DNA of 64,000 nt from Tretioscincus oriximinensis (GCA_022410635.1 JAJVDF010000252.1:1393569-1457568), one strand, 5' to 3'; positions 10,626 to 21,530 are shown, counted from the first letter of the stretch. The notes: generated by a model not told the origin, from the sequence alone. A program made the numbers and translations.

Positions 10626-12083
10626 TAAATAAATCATATGGAGCTAATAATGGCCAGATTTGCTGATGACACCTTTATCGTTGTTTAGAATAGTAAAGGC
10701 AAAATGATATTTATATTATTATTATTTTTTATTTATCTGTACATGTAATAAAAGGCACATGGAAGAGTTCAACATTCTGAGGTATAATGGCCAATGACAG
10801 GGCTCGGACCTTTGACAGCCTCCAGAGACCAAACTGGCTAAAAGATAGAAAACAGAGGGAAGTAATAAATGGACAGTTCTCTGGGTGGAAAGATGTGAAA
10901 AGTGGACCCCAGGGTATTGGGGCCAATGTGGGGTGGGAGGTGGCAAGGGTGAGAGGGAATGGGAGCAAGGGGGAGGAGAGGCTAGAGCCCATGGCATTAC
11001 CATATAACGCAAAGGATTAATTCCACTAGTTTATGTATCAATGTACATATTAAGTGAATCATGAGCATCAAAATGGAAGGGACTGATATGTAAACAAGTA
11101 TAGCGGTGAATATTTGAATATAAACTCTACTAGGCACGTAGACTAATAGGATATGACCCGACTGCATCTGGCAAAAAAGATCTGGCTCACTCAAGAAGTG
11201 GCTCAATGGAATTATTGACTTAATATGTCGGCCATCAGGATCTTTTTCCCCCTTCTAAGTAATGTTTGTTTGTTTGTTTATACTCCGCCCTATACCCGAA
11301 GGTCTCAGTCTTGGTAACACAGCTCCTTGAAAAAGAATTTCAGAAGAGCAAGATATTAACATAAAATCCACGTGGCCTTGGGAAGGGGATTCTTTTGTCA
11401 CCGTTGCCCCTGAATTTCAGTTGCTATAGTTAATAGGAAACTTTCTGTAGAGAATATCTATTTCCCCCCATGTCCTCGTAGATTTTTCAAATGGATTCTA
11501 TTCCTTGGCTGTGGTTGAAGTGCAACATAGAGGAATGGTCACTCTCCTTTTGCCGATAGTGATCTGTTGCAAGAGGGATTTATGAAGTTTGGGAACACTA
11601 CTGACTTCTTATCTATTTTTAGAACACTTTCCGCTGTGTGGAGAGCTGGCTGTGAAGATCCAGCCATGGAGACAGACAACCCACACAGGGATACACTACA
11701 GGGAAATCGCATTCCCACAAGATTAATGCAGAAAGATTCTTTTGCAAACTTATTTTTGTATTACAGAGTATATTATAAAACACTTCCCTCTGGGGGTGGG
11801 TTTTTTTCTTGTTTATTTGTGTTGCGTTTGGGGGTGTATTTACAATTGGTTGACGTTTGTGTTAATGTACAATTTGATTTCTGTTTCTGGTTGAGTGTTT
11901 CTGGAACCAAGACTGGATTGGTAGCTGGATTTTGCATACATAGCTTTCCAAGCTAAGAACAGAGGTATTTTATTACTGAGTATATATAAACCATTGAGAA
12001 AGATGACGAAAACCATCTAAACAAAGACGCATTAAGGGTGTTCTGGTGTTTGCCTCCGATGCTGGGGAAGATGACTCCAGAAC
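10626..12083. other. Non-coding stretch with a L2-type tail fragment
   Basis: No gene recognised. 11263-11320 is a short reverse-oriented L2/SINE tail ('cgccctatacccgaaggtctc'). The stretch 11567-11956 is open for 129 codons, but composition and lack of any recognisable motif argue against coding. The end of the stretch (12045-12083) resembles 13705-13736 on the other side of the Penelope insertion ('gctggg-aagatga-tccaga'). Confidence 0.4.
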
Positions 12084-12095
12084 CATAACTATGAT

Positions 12096-13116
12096 CTCTA
12101 CTATTGTTCTCACCCATAACTATTTCACTTTTGACAATAACATATATCTCCAAACTAATGGTACTGCCATGGGTACACGTATGGCACCCCAATACGCCAA
12201 CATCTTTATGGCTGACCTAGAACAACGCTTCCTCAACTCCTGCACCCAGAAACCTCTACCGTACTTAAGATTCATCGATGACATCTTTATAATCTGGACT
12301 CACGGGGAGGAATCACTAAGAACATTCTGCCAAAATTTCAATATCTTCCACCCTACTATTAACCTCAGTTTGGAACAATCTAGGGAGCAAGTCCACTTTC
12401 TAGACACCACCATAAAATTGCACAATGGACATCTGAGCACGACCCTGTATTGCAAACCCACTGATCGATACACCTATTTACGTGCCTCTAGTTTCCACCC
12501 TGAACACACAACCAAATCTATTGTCTACAGCCAAGCTCTCAGATATAATCGCATCTGCTNGGATCCAGAAGACAGAGACACCAAACTCCTGGAACTACAG
12601 CAAGCATTCCTAAGGTTACAGTACCCACCACATGAAGTAAAAAAACAAATCAACAGAGCCAGAATGGTACCCAGAATCAACCTATTACAGGACAGATTGA
12701 GGACAGAAAACAACAGAACCCCATTAGTGGTCACATACAGCTCACAATTGGGGCCCCTCAAACACATAATAAATGAACTTCAACCTATTTTGGATAAAAA
12801 CACAGCTGTCTCAAAAGCACTTGGTGGCAAACCTTTGCTGGCTTACAAACAACCACCCAACCTCAAAAACTACTCACACAAAGAACACAGGACACAGAGG
12901 GAGAAATGGGAACTAGACCCTGCCACAAACCCAGATGTCAACTCTGTGCACACATCCACCCTGGCTATGTCATCACGGGACCTGATAATACCACCCACAA
13001 CATTAGAGGGACTTTTACATGCTCATCTTCTAATGTGGTGTATTCCATTTTCTGCCAACAATGCCCCTCTACACTCTACATTGGGCAAACAGGACAATCC
13101 CTTCACCAGAAAATAA
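12096..13116 (+). pseudogene. Penelope-like reverse transcriptase, partial
   Basis: One frame stays open from the insertion point to 13116. It shows the RT palm motifs 'QTNGTAMGTRMAPQYANI' and the catalytic 'YLRFIDDIFIIW' (FIDD, the YxDD-box equivalent), then 'VHFLDTTI' and 'TLYCKPTDRYTYLRASS', the typical start of the thumb in Penelope elements. The N-terminal RT motifs and upstream region are missing through 5' truncation. From about 12905 homologous coding moves to another frame, so this frame's last 70 codons are not native. One N at 12560. Confidence 0.85.
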
Positions 13117-13347
13117 ATGGACACAAATCAGATATTCGAAATGGAAACACAGAAACCAGTTCCTGAACATTTCAACCTTCCAGGACATTCTCTCTCAGAC
13201 CTCAGGACTGCAGTTCTTGAACAAAGAAACTACAAAGGAAGGTTTGAAAGAGAAGCAGCAGAACTTGAATACATTCACAAGTTCCAGGCCATCAACAAAG
13301 GACTTAACAGAGACAATGGTTTCCTGGCCAACTATACATTTTTATGA
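12906..13347 (+). pseudogene. Penelope GIY-YIG endonuclease domain, frame-shifted
   Basis: From about 12906 the third frame gives a Cys-rich linker 'CHKPRCQLCAHI', then 'NVVYSIFCQQCPSTLYIGQT' and 'HQKINGHKSDIRNG'. This is the GIY-YIG nuclease core with the internal CxxC seen in Penelope endonucleases. The frame stops at 13164-13166. The C-terminal part continues in the first frame ('HFNLPGHS', 'RFEREAAELEYIHKFQ', 'NRDNGFLANYTFL') to the stop at 13345-13347. Two frameshifts, near 12905 and 13160, separate the three coding segments. Confidence 0.85.
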
Positions 13348-13810
13348 AACCTGTTAAGTATTTGATTGTTTCTCTCCTAGACATTGCCCCTTGTTGCCCC
13401 AGGCACTTTCTCACACAAGATTAGTTCCTGCTATTTACCTGTTTTTCTAACCTGCAATTCAGCACCTCACTACAGTTGCATATGCTTTGTCTTCTCCCAT
13501 ACACATTTTCCTATAAATACCTGACCCTGACATTAGTCCCTCAGCATCTGAAGAAGTAGACCTGTCTACAAAAGCTTATGCCAACCACTTTTCTCAAGTT
13601 AGTCTCAAAGTGCTGCTAGCTCCTGTGCTGGACTTTCTGCTAGACTAACACGGCTATTTCTCTGAACATAACTATGATGTCCAGATATATTATCAGCATA
13701 TGTTTCTGGTGCTGGGTAAGATGATTCCAGACCTTTTACGAGGACATCAAGAAAGACTATAGATTTACTGGAATATCACAGAAGTACTCATATATAATAT
13801 AGACCTTGCA

Positions 13811-14116
13811 GGCACGGACAGCTCAGTTGCTAAGGAATCTGTCTCTCAGCTGGGAGATCAGGTTTCGAAGCCCTGTGTCAGAGGTGGGGAAGGGTGAGCA
13901 CCTTCCACTAGCCTGTAGCTCTAGCCAACCCAGCTATTCAGAAGCATGAATTGCAAGAAATTGCAACTGACTGCAAGTAGATACATGGGAACCACCACAG
14001 CCTGGTAGGAAAGATAGAATGTAAGCCTTTGGGCAAAAATACCCTTGTAAGCCACTTTGAGTCCCTTTGAAAGGTGAGCAAAGCGAGGTATAAGAACCAA
14101 GTTCTTCTTCTTCTTA
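13811..14116 (+). mobile_element. Sauria-type SINE
   Basis: The head is tRNA-like, with A-box-like 'gctcagttgctaag' and B-box-like GGTTTCGAAGCCC at about 13861. The body carries 'ttgcaagaaattgcaa' and 'gtagatacatgggaacc'. The tail is 'gtaagccactttgagtccc', 'gaggtataagaacc' and TTCTTCTTCTT, the Bov-B-derived tail of Sauria SINEs, which are specific to squamates and their relatives. Other copies: 38357-38630 (near identical) and 19386-19645 (diverged). Confidence 0.85.
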
Positions 14117-15308
14117 TACTGTGGATGCAAGAAATAGAATGGACTCTGCATACCCCCTATGCAAGTGTTACATTGTTTACTTATTTCAGATGATTCACTC
14201 ACATTGATTAAATTAGTTTTGCACTTTATATTTATATTTGTAGCCATATATCCAATCTTTAGGTGATACAGTATTTTCCTTTCATTTTTCTTTGCCTTGN
14301 ATCTGTGTCGCCTGTTCCTTGTCTGTGTTTGGTTTACACCAAGGCTGGTCCAGTCAAGTGGATAATTGTTAAATAAAAGGATAATTGTTAAATAAAATCT
14401 AAAATGGAAATGAATTTCTCTCGAAGCAAATAAAAATGCAAATCATCAGAAACCATTTATCTACATTACTCTGTTTATTTGGAATATACTTTGCAGGAGT
14501 TTTTCTGGAAACTCAATTCCACTTTCCAAGTTAGTTGGTTGATAAGCCTGTCATACATTGATATTGTCAGAGGGTATCCTTGGCTGTTCCTGTATAGATG
14601 TTGCAGGCACTAAGAAGCTCTGAGAATCTTTTTAAGGTCTTTCTCCCCTGCCAATCAAGATACAACAAAAGATCACTCTGAATAGCACACAGATGCTGAA
14701 CAGTTCCAATTGCTTGGGGAATTCCTGCTCCGGTGTCTGTGCTCATTGGCAGTGACAGCAACTTTCATTAACATTTTATGTTTATCTCCTGATGAACTCT
14801 CAGTGATGGCCAAGTAGTGACAGGGAAACACCACAATTAGGGTTTGGGTTTATGTGAAGAAAATGACAGGATTTTGTAAAGATGTCTCTGAATAAGTGCC
14901 AAGAAATTGTTCATGGCTGACTGATGAACAGAATAGATCTGTCAAATTTAAAGAGATTTAAGATGCTTACAAAAAGAAAATGTAGATGAGAGCTACACCT
15001 GGAGCATGTTGGCTTTCTGCTGTGTTATGGGAAAACAAGAATATTCAGCCCTAAAAATAGTGCATCATTCATATATTATTTATTCTCAACCATTTGTGCT
15101 CCTATCTTTACCAGAGGACTGACCAAGGCAGGGATCACAGCATTTCTTAGAATACACAATGAAGCCTAAGATAGAGCATAAGAGGCAATAAAGCCCATTT
15201 AATTGGCTGTGGAATCCTGCTGAATTTTTTGGAAAGAAAACTAAATTACATGAAGACTCTAATCACAGCTTCACTTTTAACCTTCACCAGAAAAAGAACA
15301 TGGATTAA
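14117..15308. other. Non-coding stretch
   Basis: No gene recognised. A 19-bp unit GGATAATTGTTAAATAAAA is exactly duplicated in tandem at 14360-14397. Confidence 0.45.
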
Positions 15309-15735
15309 GATTAGGGATGCTATACGTGGACAAGAAGATTGTCCCAGCCAATCTAGTAAAAATCCCGGATTTTTTGGCTCCCTCGCTCTGTTTCCACCCC
15401 CAGGCAGTGGGAGAGTGTTGCTCCAGCAGGAGAAAAACACAGACAGGACCGTGCAATCCAGTGGGGTGTGGTAGGAAGGTGGATGGTGGTGCTTCCTGTT
15501 TTCTCAGCACCGCCACTGATGCTGCTGGCTGGCTGCAGAGCAAGGGTGAGGAGTAAATAGACCGAGACGCACCGACGAAAAGCCCACCACCACCCACCAC
15601 CTCCACACTCGGGGGGGGGGGAGTGGGCGTGCAGAGGCATTTTATTAGGGTTTTTTTGTTGCTAATCCCCAAAATGCAGTTCAGTATCATTTTTTCCCGG
15701 TTTTGTGAAAATGAATTATGGAACTCTAGTTAAGA
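15309..15735. mobile_element. GC-richer MITE-like element (TAGGGATGCTATAC ends)
   Basis: A block richer in GC than its neighbours. The left end 'tagggatgctatacgtgg' and the reverse complement of the right end ('ctagagttccataattc') resemble the common 'TAGGGTTGCCATA' terminus of hAT-like non-autonomous elements. It includes a poly-G run (15611-15620) and CpG dinucleotides. Several overlapping open frames on both strands are due to base composition. 36516-36930 has a related start 'tagggttgccatacatccc'. Confidence 0.45.
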
Positions 15736-15847
15736 TCATTCCTCAGGGTTAAAGATGAACTGAAGAAGGTTAAAAGTAAGGCTGTGACCAGGGCTGAAAA
15801 GACACTTTTACATTCGCACTGAATGATAATATTGTACAATAATGAGG

Positions 15848-16885
15848 TCACACAGGGCCAGATAATCCAATAGGCCAAGTAGGCATTGACCTATGGCCCC
15901 CCATTTATTTTAGGGCCCCATGAATATGGAGCATTTTGCTTCCATGCACATACAAAATTAAGTGTTTTCTCTCTAGCTTACACACACCTGTCCCTGCCTA
16001 CACACACCGCATACCTATATTGTGTGTGTTTCAAACTTGCAATGTGCAGCTGCTGCCGGTGCAGTAGATCGCTAAAGTCAGGGTGTGGAGCCCAACAGCA
16101 TCTTGTAGACAGCCAGGGGGCCTCCCAATGGCAGCAACTCAATTTATTGAGTGCACTGACAGAGTCTGGCCTGTCAAGGCTCAGCCTCCTAATATCTTTC
16201 AGGGAGTTTGGTCTTCTTGATATGGTGCAGTATGAACTGTATGATGATCATTATACACGTTCATTTGTGCATCTAATAAATATTGTGGTTCTCTTACTTA
16301 TTTAACCAATAAAGCTAAGACAAAACCCATCTTGAATAGTATTGTGGGGTAGATGGGTATTCTGTTAAATTTAACTCAAGCAGGCTTTGTTTGCTTCATT
16401 TCAGAACTGAACTGGAGTTTTAAGAAGGCTTGCTTTGGGTGGACCAGAACAATAGTGATATAATAATTCTACACTATGAGTAAACTGCTTCTGCTTGCAA
16501 ACTGAAAGGTTCGTCTTTAGTACCACTGAGTAACAAAGAAGTGACTTTTCCATCTTAATGTTTTCAAAAAAATGAAAATTAGAAATCATGAAATATTTTA
16601 TGTAACAAAAAAGTATGTAAATTATTTGAAACAAACAAACATAGCAATGTAATAACATTGGTTTATTATAACTATTGGTTGGTGGAATTAAAAATGTTTT
16701 AGTTGAGCTTTTACCTTTTTTTACTTTTTCAACACATATGCACAGTGAAACAAAACTAACATGGGACAATATAGTAGTTCTAACGAATATCAAATCAAAA
16801 TCAATAGGACAAATTTTGGAGGCCCCTCCAAAATCTCTGCAGCCTAGGGGCCACCATTGGATTAATCCAAAACTGATGTCAACAA
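15848..16885. repeat. Probable DNA-transposon remnant with 'ccaataggcc' ends
   Basis: The left end 'ccagataatccaataggcc ... tatggccccc' (15857-15902) is partly mirrored by the reverse complement of the right end ('ggattaatccaatggtggcc', from 16866 down). The middle (16321-16780) is AT-rich. No transposase motif seen. Could be two unrelated pieces. Confidence 0.35.
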
Positions 16886-17728
16886 TCAAAATGGTCATCG
16901 AAGGGCAACAGAATGCAGCCAAGAGGTGTAGGATCCAGATAAATGAATAAGTAGGCTTTTTAAAAAAGTAATGCAAATAAGAGATGCTTCTGACGTTTCT
17001 ATCAAACAATGACTATCCTGGTGCCACTCAGGAGATGAATCACACTTCAGGAGGATGTTGTGGTATCGCGAATCCAAACAATCTAGCAGATATTATGGAC
17101 ATAAACTATAAAAAAATTAAAGAAGCAGCAGCTATGAATAAAAATAATAATAGAACTATGAAAAGCAATCACAGTATCATATCAGCCTAGGATAACTCTC
17201 AGAATATTGTCTAGGTATAGAATAGAGATTTAGGCTAAATTTAGGTACTAAAGCTAGAGCAAATATTCAGGGACAAAGTTAAGAACTTTGCTGTCCTGAG
17301 AGTAATACTATTTGCAACAGGAAGAGTTTGGCAAGAGTACTATTAGAGTGTCTTGGTGCTCTTTAAAAGAAACTGAGTGAGTGACTCAGCGCCCAACCAC
17401 TCCATTACTTACGTACTTCATTTGTGTAAAATTCAGACCTGGCTTTAGAGTCCTGGAGTATTGAAAACTGTAATTTAGATTTGGCCAGGAAGAATGAACG
17501 ATTGGAAAAAAGGTGATAAATAGAAATATTTGGGGAATCTAATAAAGGAGACATGTGTTTAATAAACACTATTAAGGCATACCTGTGGGGCAGTTCAGAC
17601 AGTGAGTGATGACCAGGAATTGAGTTCCAGCTCATCAGAAATAAATGGACATAAATAGAAATTAATTCAGTGTCCTCTTAGGTATTCCAAATATGCTTCT
17701 CTTTGCCCCTCTAAGTACTTCATGGTTT
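16886..17728. other. Downstream flank of the claudin-like gene
   Basis: Non-coding. Should contain the 3' UTR of the minus-strand claudin-like gene, immediately below 17729. I found no convincing AATAAA on the minus strand close to the stop codon, so the transcript end is not placed. Confidence 0.4.
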
Positions 17729-18619
17729 CTACACACCTAACTTTGAAATTTCTTTTGATGAACGTCTTTGATGAATAGAGGAATCTGAAAACCAATCAGA
17801 CGTATCTGAAAATTTATCTAGGGTTAGAGAGGAGCCACACTTTGGGCAGCTGTCAGCATCATTTATTTGGGCAGATGCTGATGGTTTGTCTAGGATTGGA
17901 CTTTCTTTAACAGGGGAGTGTAATTTGGATTTCATCAAGCTGTTTTCCCACACAATAAGAGACACACTCAGAAATTTCAAAAATATCGCAGTGAAGGCTA
18001 AATAGATGGCAATACCAATGTCCTGTTTTCTTGCAAAATGAGGCAGACCGAATTCTGGTGGAAAATTAATTGTCCGTAATGTTAGAATGGACCTTGTATT
18101 CCAGACAACTGGCACAAGGAGGAGTATTAACGAGATGACATTCATTGTCGCTGCAATAGAGAAAAATGTCATTAAGAATGCAGTTGGATTTCTGCTCTTC
18201 AGGACATTCCATAAGACAAAAAACATGAGCCCAATTGTAGATAAGTCCAAAAGGTTAACAAAGACCATGAGGTCCTGAGCAATGAGCATGGCCTTGGGAA
18301 GCGTGGTGTGTTGTTCGGTGAAAAACCAGCATTGAGGGGAGACTTCAGTTTGACGTGTCTTCTTTCTTTGGAAGAAGCAAACTTCCCAGATGCCAATGAC
18401 CAGAGTACCAGAACCAAGGTTGACATCATTTTCAATATGCCATACTCTCCATGTCACACTTGTTGCTGTGATACATAAAATAAACCCTATTGTCATCATC
18501 ACAAATGAGCTTAATTGCCAGTAGGAAACTCTGGAGAACCACCTTTTGAAAATGGAACCTTCCTCTTCATGTGCCCCAACCACCTTGATGGTATCTTCAA
18601 CAGTGAGAAAAGAAGCCAT
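17729..18619 (-). CDS. Claudin-family four-pass membrane protein, claudin-34-like
   Basis: An intact 296-residue protein in one coding exon. Predicted layout: cytoplasmic N-terminus 1-33, TM1 about 34-53, first extracellular loop 54-110, TM2 112-136, TM3 146-169, second loop 170-200, TM4 201-223, tail to 296. The loop carries the claudin signature: W57, then G76-x-W78-x-x-C81 and C97, the usual disulfide pair (spaced 16 residues here instead of the classical 10). Loop 2 to TM4 ('VVWNTRSI ... FPPEF ... DIGIAIYLAFTA') follows the claudin 'IWYTHSI ... FYNP ... GSALYLGWAA' pattern. 'WRVWHIEN ... GIWEVC' is close to claudin-34. Claudins form or regulate tight junctions; this divergent member's role is unknown. 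Odd points: the roughly 33-residue N-terminal extension and a long Ser-rich tail with a CxxC (C263, C266 by my count). The ATG follows a splice-acceptor-like tract, so a 5' non-coding exon is likely. It lies antisense to SYNPO2L and possibly inside its intron 1. Confidence 0.85.
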   Translation of the reverse strand: MASFLTVEDTIKVVGAHEEEGSIFKRWFSRVSYWQLSSFVMMTIGFILCITATSVTWRVWHIENDVNLGSGTLVIGIWEVCFFQRKKTRQTEVSPQCWFFTEQHTTLPKAMLIAQDLMVFVNLLDLSTIGLMFFVLWNVLKSRNPTAFLMTFFSIAATMNVISLILLLVPVVWNTRSILTLRTINFPPEFGLPHFARKQDIGIAIYLAFTAIFLKFLSVSLIVWENSLMKSKLHSPVKESPILDKPSASAQINDADSCPKCGSSLTLDKFSDTSDWFSDSSIHQRRSSKEISKLGV

Positions 18620-18640
18620 GCTGAAAAAGAAAACAGATCA
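18620..18640 (-). promoter_or_regulatory. Splice acceptor directly before the claudin-like start codon
   Basis: On the minus strand the bases before the ATG read CTGTTTTCTTTTTCAG then C-ATGG: a pyrimidine tract and CAG one base before the start. The coding exon probably starts at 18620 and is preceded by a 5' UTR exon further up (higher coordinates). The upstream exon itself was not identified. Confidence 0.55.
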
Positions 18641-18836
18641 TTACACTATATCCAAAAGCTAGTTTGTCATGTACACACTATGTAAGGGATGGATATTTCT
18701 ACAAAAAAGGAAACCAGCAGCCCCACCTACCAAGACAGATTCTTGCCTCATGCTCAGGGCTGTATTTAGGCAAAATATAGAAGATACTAATATTTTTTAT
18801 TACTTTTATTATTATAAAACCCAAAGTAACTGAGGT

Positions 18837-19207
18837 AGGCTGACCAGATTATTCCATTTTTTTGGGGGGGAACCTGATTTTGGGGTGTCTACCCTCCCAG
18901 GGCAGGGGGGATTTCCCTGTTTTTTGCTGAAGAAAAAAATAATTAAAAAAAAATAATATATTTTTAATTCACTGCGCCATCACTAGGGGGCGTTGGCAAC
19001 CAGGGCCAGTACCTGAAGACGCCCTCAGTAAAAAACATAGNTTTTTTTGCAAATTTCTCATGCACTTTGAAAAATTCTCACACATTTCACGGGTTTCCCA
19101 AATGGGGGTCTCAAAGGGGTGTGCATGATGGTGGGTGATGCAAATTAGCATGAATTTACTAATGAACTGATTGCCCTAGTTTGGGCCTCAGAAAATTTGG
19201 TCAGTCT
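18837..19207 (-). mobile_element. MITE family A, 371-bp copy
   Basis: Begins AGGCTGACCAGATT and ends TTTGGTCAGTCT. Near-matching CTGAGG on both sides (18830-18835 and 19210-19215) could be a decayed target duplication. It shares the order of blocks with 1-252 and the reverse of 6747-7321, including the 'cgccatcactagggggcg' block and the 'caaattagcatgaat' block. It sits about 220 bp upstream of the claudin-like start codon, so it may lie in that gene's 5' region. Confidence 0.7.
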
Positions 19208-19385
19208 AGCTGAGGGAAGAGGGACAGTAAAATAAATAAATAAATACGTAAGTAGGTAAATTACAGCCCATGGGAAAAATACAACCTAAATCCGGTCCTG
19301 CAAGATCTCTAAAGACTTTAGATCAGAAGTGTAAAACAGCAAAATCTGTTTCAATGGAAGCTCCATTGATGAACTTGGTTTAAGA

Positions 19386-19645
19386 GGCACAATGGTGCAA
19401 GAGGTTAAAAGTTTCAGTGTTTCAACAGAGATGCTGGAGTTTGAGGCCCACGTGGAAAGTGGTGAGCATCCTCTACTGGCCTCAGCTGCAGCCAGCCTAG
19501 CTGTTAGGAAGCAAATGAAGGTAGATTAACAATGTAGTGGGGAAGATAGAATAGCTGTAAGCCTTCAAGTGAACAATAAACTAGCGTAAAAAAATAACCT
19601 TTGGGTGAAAAGGGCACAGTATAAAAATCAGATTTTTCTTCTACT
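19386..19645 (+). mobile_element. Diverged Sauria-type SINE
   Basis: Shares the SINE body ('gtggtgagcatcc', 'ccagcctagctgtt', 'ggggaagatagaatagctgt') and the 'gggcacagtataaaaatcag' tail. The tRNA-like head is weaker ('caatggtgcaagaggttaaa'). An older or different subfamily than 13811 and 38357. Confidence 0.6.
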
Positions 19646-19654
19646 ATAACCATG

Positions 19655-20242
19655 TGTAATGGAACCAATCAAATAGGACGAGGCTCCTTTAAATTTTCTA
19701 AGCCCCAACCAGTTGCGCCATAGGGGGCGGAGCTTGAAATAATATAGAAAAGGGGAGGTGCAAGTGATATGAGAGGGAGATGAGAGAGACTGTCTTGGTG
19801 GGTGGAGCCAAACAGACTTGTTAGAGAGATTGTGGTTTGAGTGTGGAGTCAGCAGACGTAATAAATTGGTTCTCTGCTAGGAGTGTGAAAATAAATTTTA
19901 AAAAATACCAAAAGGGATACTTAACTGTGGGGATAGTAGGAATAGAAAGGGAGAGCTGAGAGAAGCTTTGAATGTGGGCAAGCAAAGTGGGGGCTTAGCC
20001 AGAGACATTGCAAGGTCTCAGTACTTTTTTCCTACTCAGTGTGGCTAAATTGTATCAGTTGGTTTCTTTAAGTTTGAGTTCGCCTATTCCTTTGTTTTAA
20101 TAAAGCTGTTTTTGTGTTTTAAAACAGAGAAGACTTGATTATTTGGGAGAACATAGTAAAGGGGTTCATTCTTGTATCATTTTCACTCCTTAATTTTGGT
20201 TTCTTCCTGAGGGAAGTGGTGAAGGTCTAAATCCCTATTACA
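19655..20242 (+). mobile_element. Candidate solo LTR (TGTAATGG...CTATTACA)
   Basis: 588 bp with near-perfect inverted ends TGTAATGG (19655) and CTATTACA (ending 20242). It has promoter-like elements near the left (CCAATC at 19665, GGGGGCGGAGC at about 19724) and a strong poly(A) signal TTAATAAAGCTG near 20098. This is the U3-R-U5 order of an LTR. No flanking duplication and no second copy were found, so it is not proven. No coding region attached. Confidence 0.45.
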
Positions 20243-21530
20243 AAACTATTTTATCATTCCTATCTCAACTATCCTATCTATACACATATAAATACATAAA
20301 GTCTGAGTGCCTTATTTACATCAAATGACCATCTACCATTAATATTAAGGGTGGGGGACTGTGTTTCAACAGCATACTGAATAATAAATACACAAGAGAA
20401 GAACACATACCAGTCTAAGCCCCCGCTTGGTTTACTTACACCATGTCTTTGACTTTTCTGCATGTCTTATTTTGAATTATAGCCCTGTTTACTATTTGTG
20501 AGACTGTTTGTGTTGGAATGATGCTAATCCACCATTATTGTAACAGCTCCCTGAAACAGACTACTAGTAGAGCACAGTAATTTACACATGTAGTAAGATG
20601 GATCAAGCTGTTTAGCACAGGTGTGTGTGGCTGAAGCTAAAATCCAGATCCAGCTAATACATTAAGTAAAATGTTTTAAGGTTAATATGCGCAAACAGGA
20701 CCTATATCTTGTAACAAAGACATATAAATCACATACCAATAGAAACTAAGGAGAAGCTGTGGATGGTAAGTCCCTATTCAAAGACATAATCCAGAAGGGG
20801 GTGTACCCTTTAATCTCCCACAATTGGTGGGCCTCTGTGTGAGACAGAATGCTGGACTAGATGGGCTGTGGCCTGTTTCAGCACGACCTCTTACGTTCTT
20901 ATTTTAACAAATGATCATTGTTCCTTGGTAGAACATACAACGCTTAGCTAGTATACAGAGCACAGTTCTACAGGCTCATAAAATGTGGTAACAATATGGG
21001 AGCTGCCGGAAGCCACATATTGGCAGGGAGCCTGAAATCTGGTACAGCTCCAAACTATCTCTCTTGCGCAGAGCGTGCGTGGAAGTTTTATGATGTGCAT
21101 GACAGGAAGTGACATCACTCTGGGAACCATCGCCTGGAAGTAAATAGAAAAAATCCAGTAAAATAGCTGCCCACAGGTTATGGTGGGCTGGCGTTTGCTT
21201 TCTTGTATATCCCTGCACGAGTTGTGAGATCTTGTGCAGGGTACATGATCTTGGAATCTGCATAAGATTCTCATGCTGTTCCCAACTCTGTTTGGTAACC
21301 TGGGAGACCTCAGATGCTTACCTTTATCCCAAGCAAGCCACACCCATGCATCCCTCTTCTTAACCACANCCTTCCCACCAAACAGCCTGCAATTTCTTTT
21401 AAATCCCCAACCCCTATCCTATCACCNTCCCCTCCCTTTCTTGTGGCACTTACAGGTCCAACAAGTAGAATCATGGCAGTGAAGCAGCATTCATCCTGAT
21501 GTCAGTGTTCCTAGTTTCCCAGCTGGTCCC
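20243..21530. other. Non-coding stretch with repeat fragments
   Basis: 20570-20690 carries the AGCTAATCC-type phrases also seen at 4440-5020 and 60770-60900. 20815-20905 is the end of the 'GACTAGATGGGCT' repeat ('gctggactagatgggctgtg', 'ttacgttcttat'). 20960-21300 is GC-richer, perhaps a further element. No gene. Confidence 0.45.

Larger units (their letters stand above)
12096..13666 (+). mobile_element. Penelope-like retroelement, 5'-truncated, with terminal repeat
   Basis: A 1.57-kb insertion flanked by CATAACTATGAT at 12084-12095 and 13667-13678, a 12-bp apparent target duplication. It contains the second half of a Penelope reverse transcriptase, a GIY-YIG endonuclease segment, a 200-bp 3' UTR and the tail repeat 13548-13665 (CTGAAGAA, hairpin GTAGACCTGTCTAC, AAAAGCTTATGCC, ending GGCTATTTCTCTGAA). 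Reading-frame breaks make it inactive. Solo tails of this family are at 10430, 23985, 27975, 32926 and 50985. Endonuclease-positive Penelope elements of vertebrates (Neptune/Poseidon groups) have this RT plus GIY-YIG order. Confidence 0.88.

Noticed and set aside
11567..11956. 129-codon frame upstream of the Penelope insertion.
   Set aside because: No motif, unusual hydrophobic low-complexity C-terminus and no homologous copy; most likely chance in AT-rich DNA.
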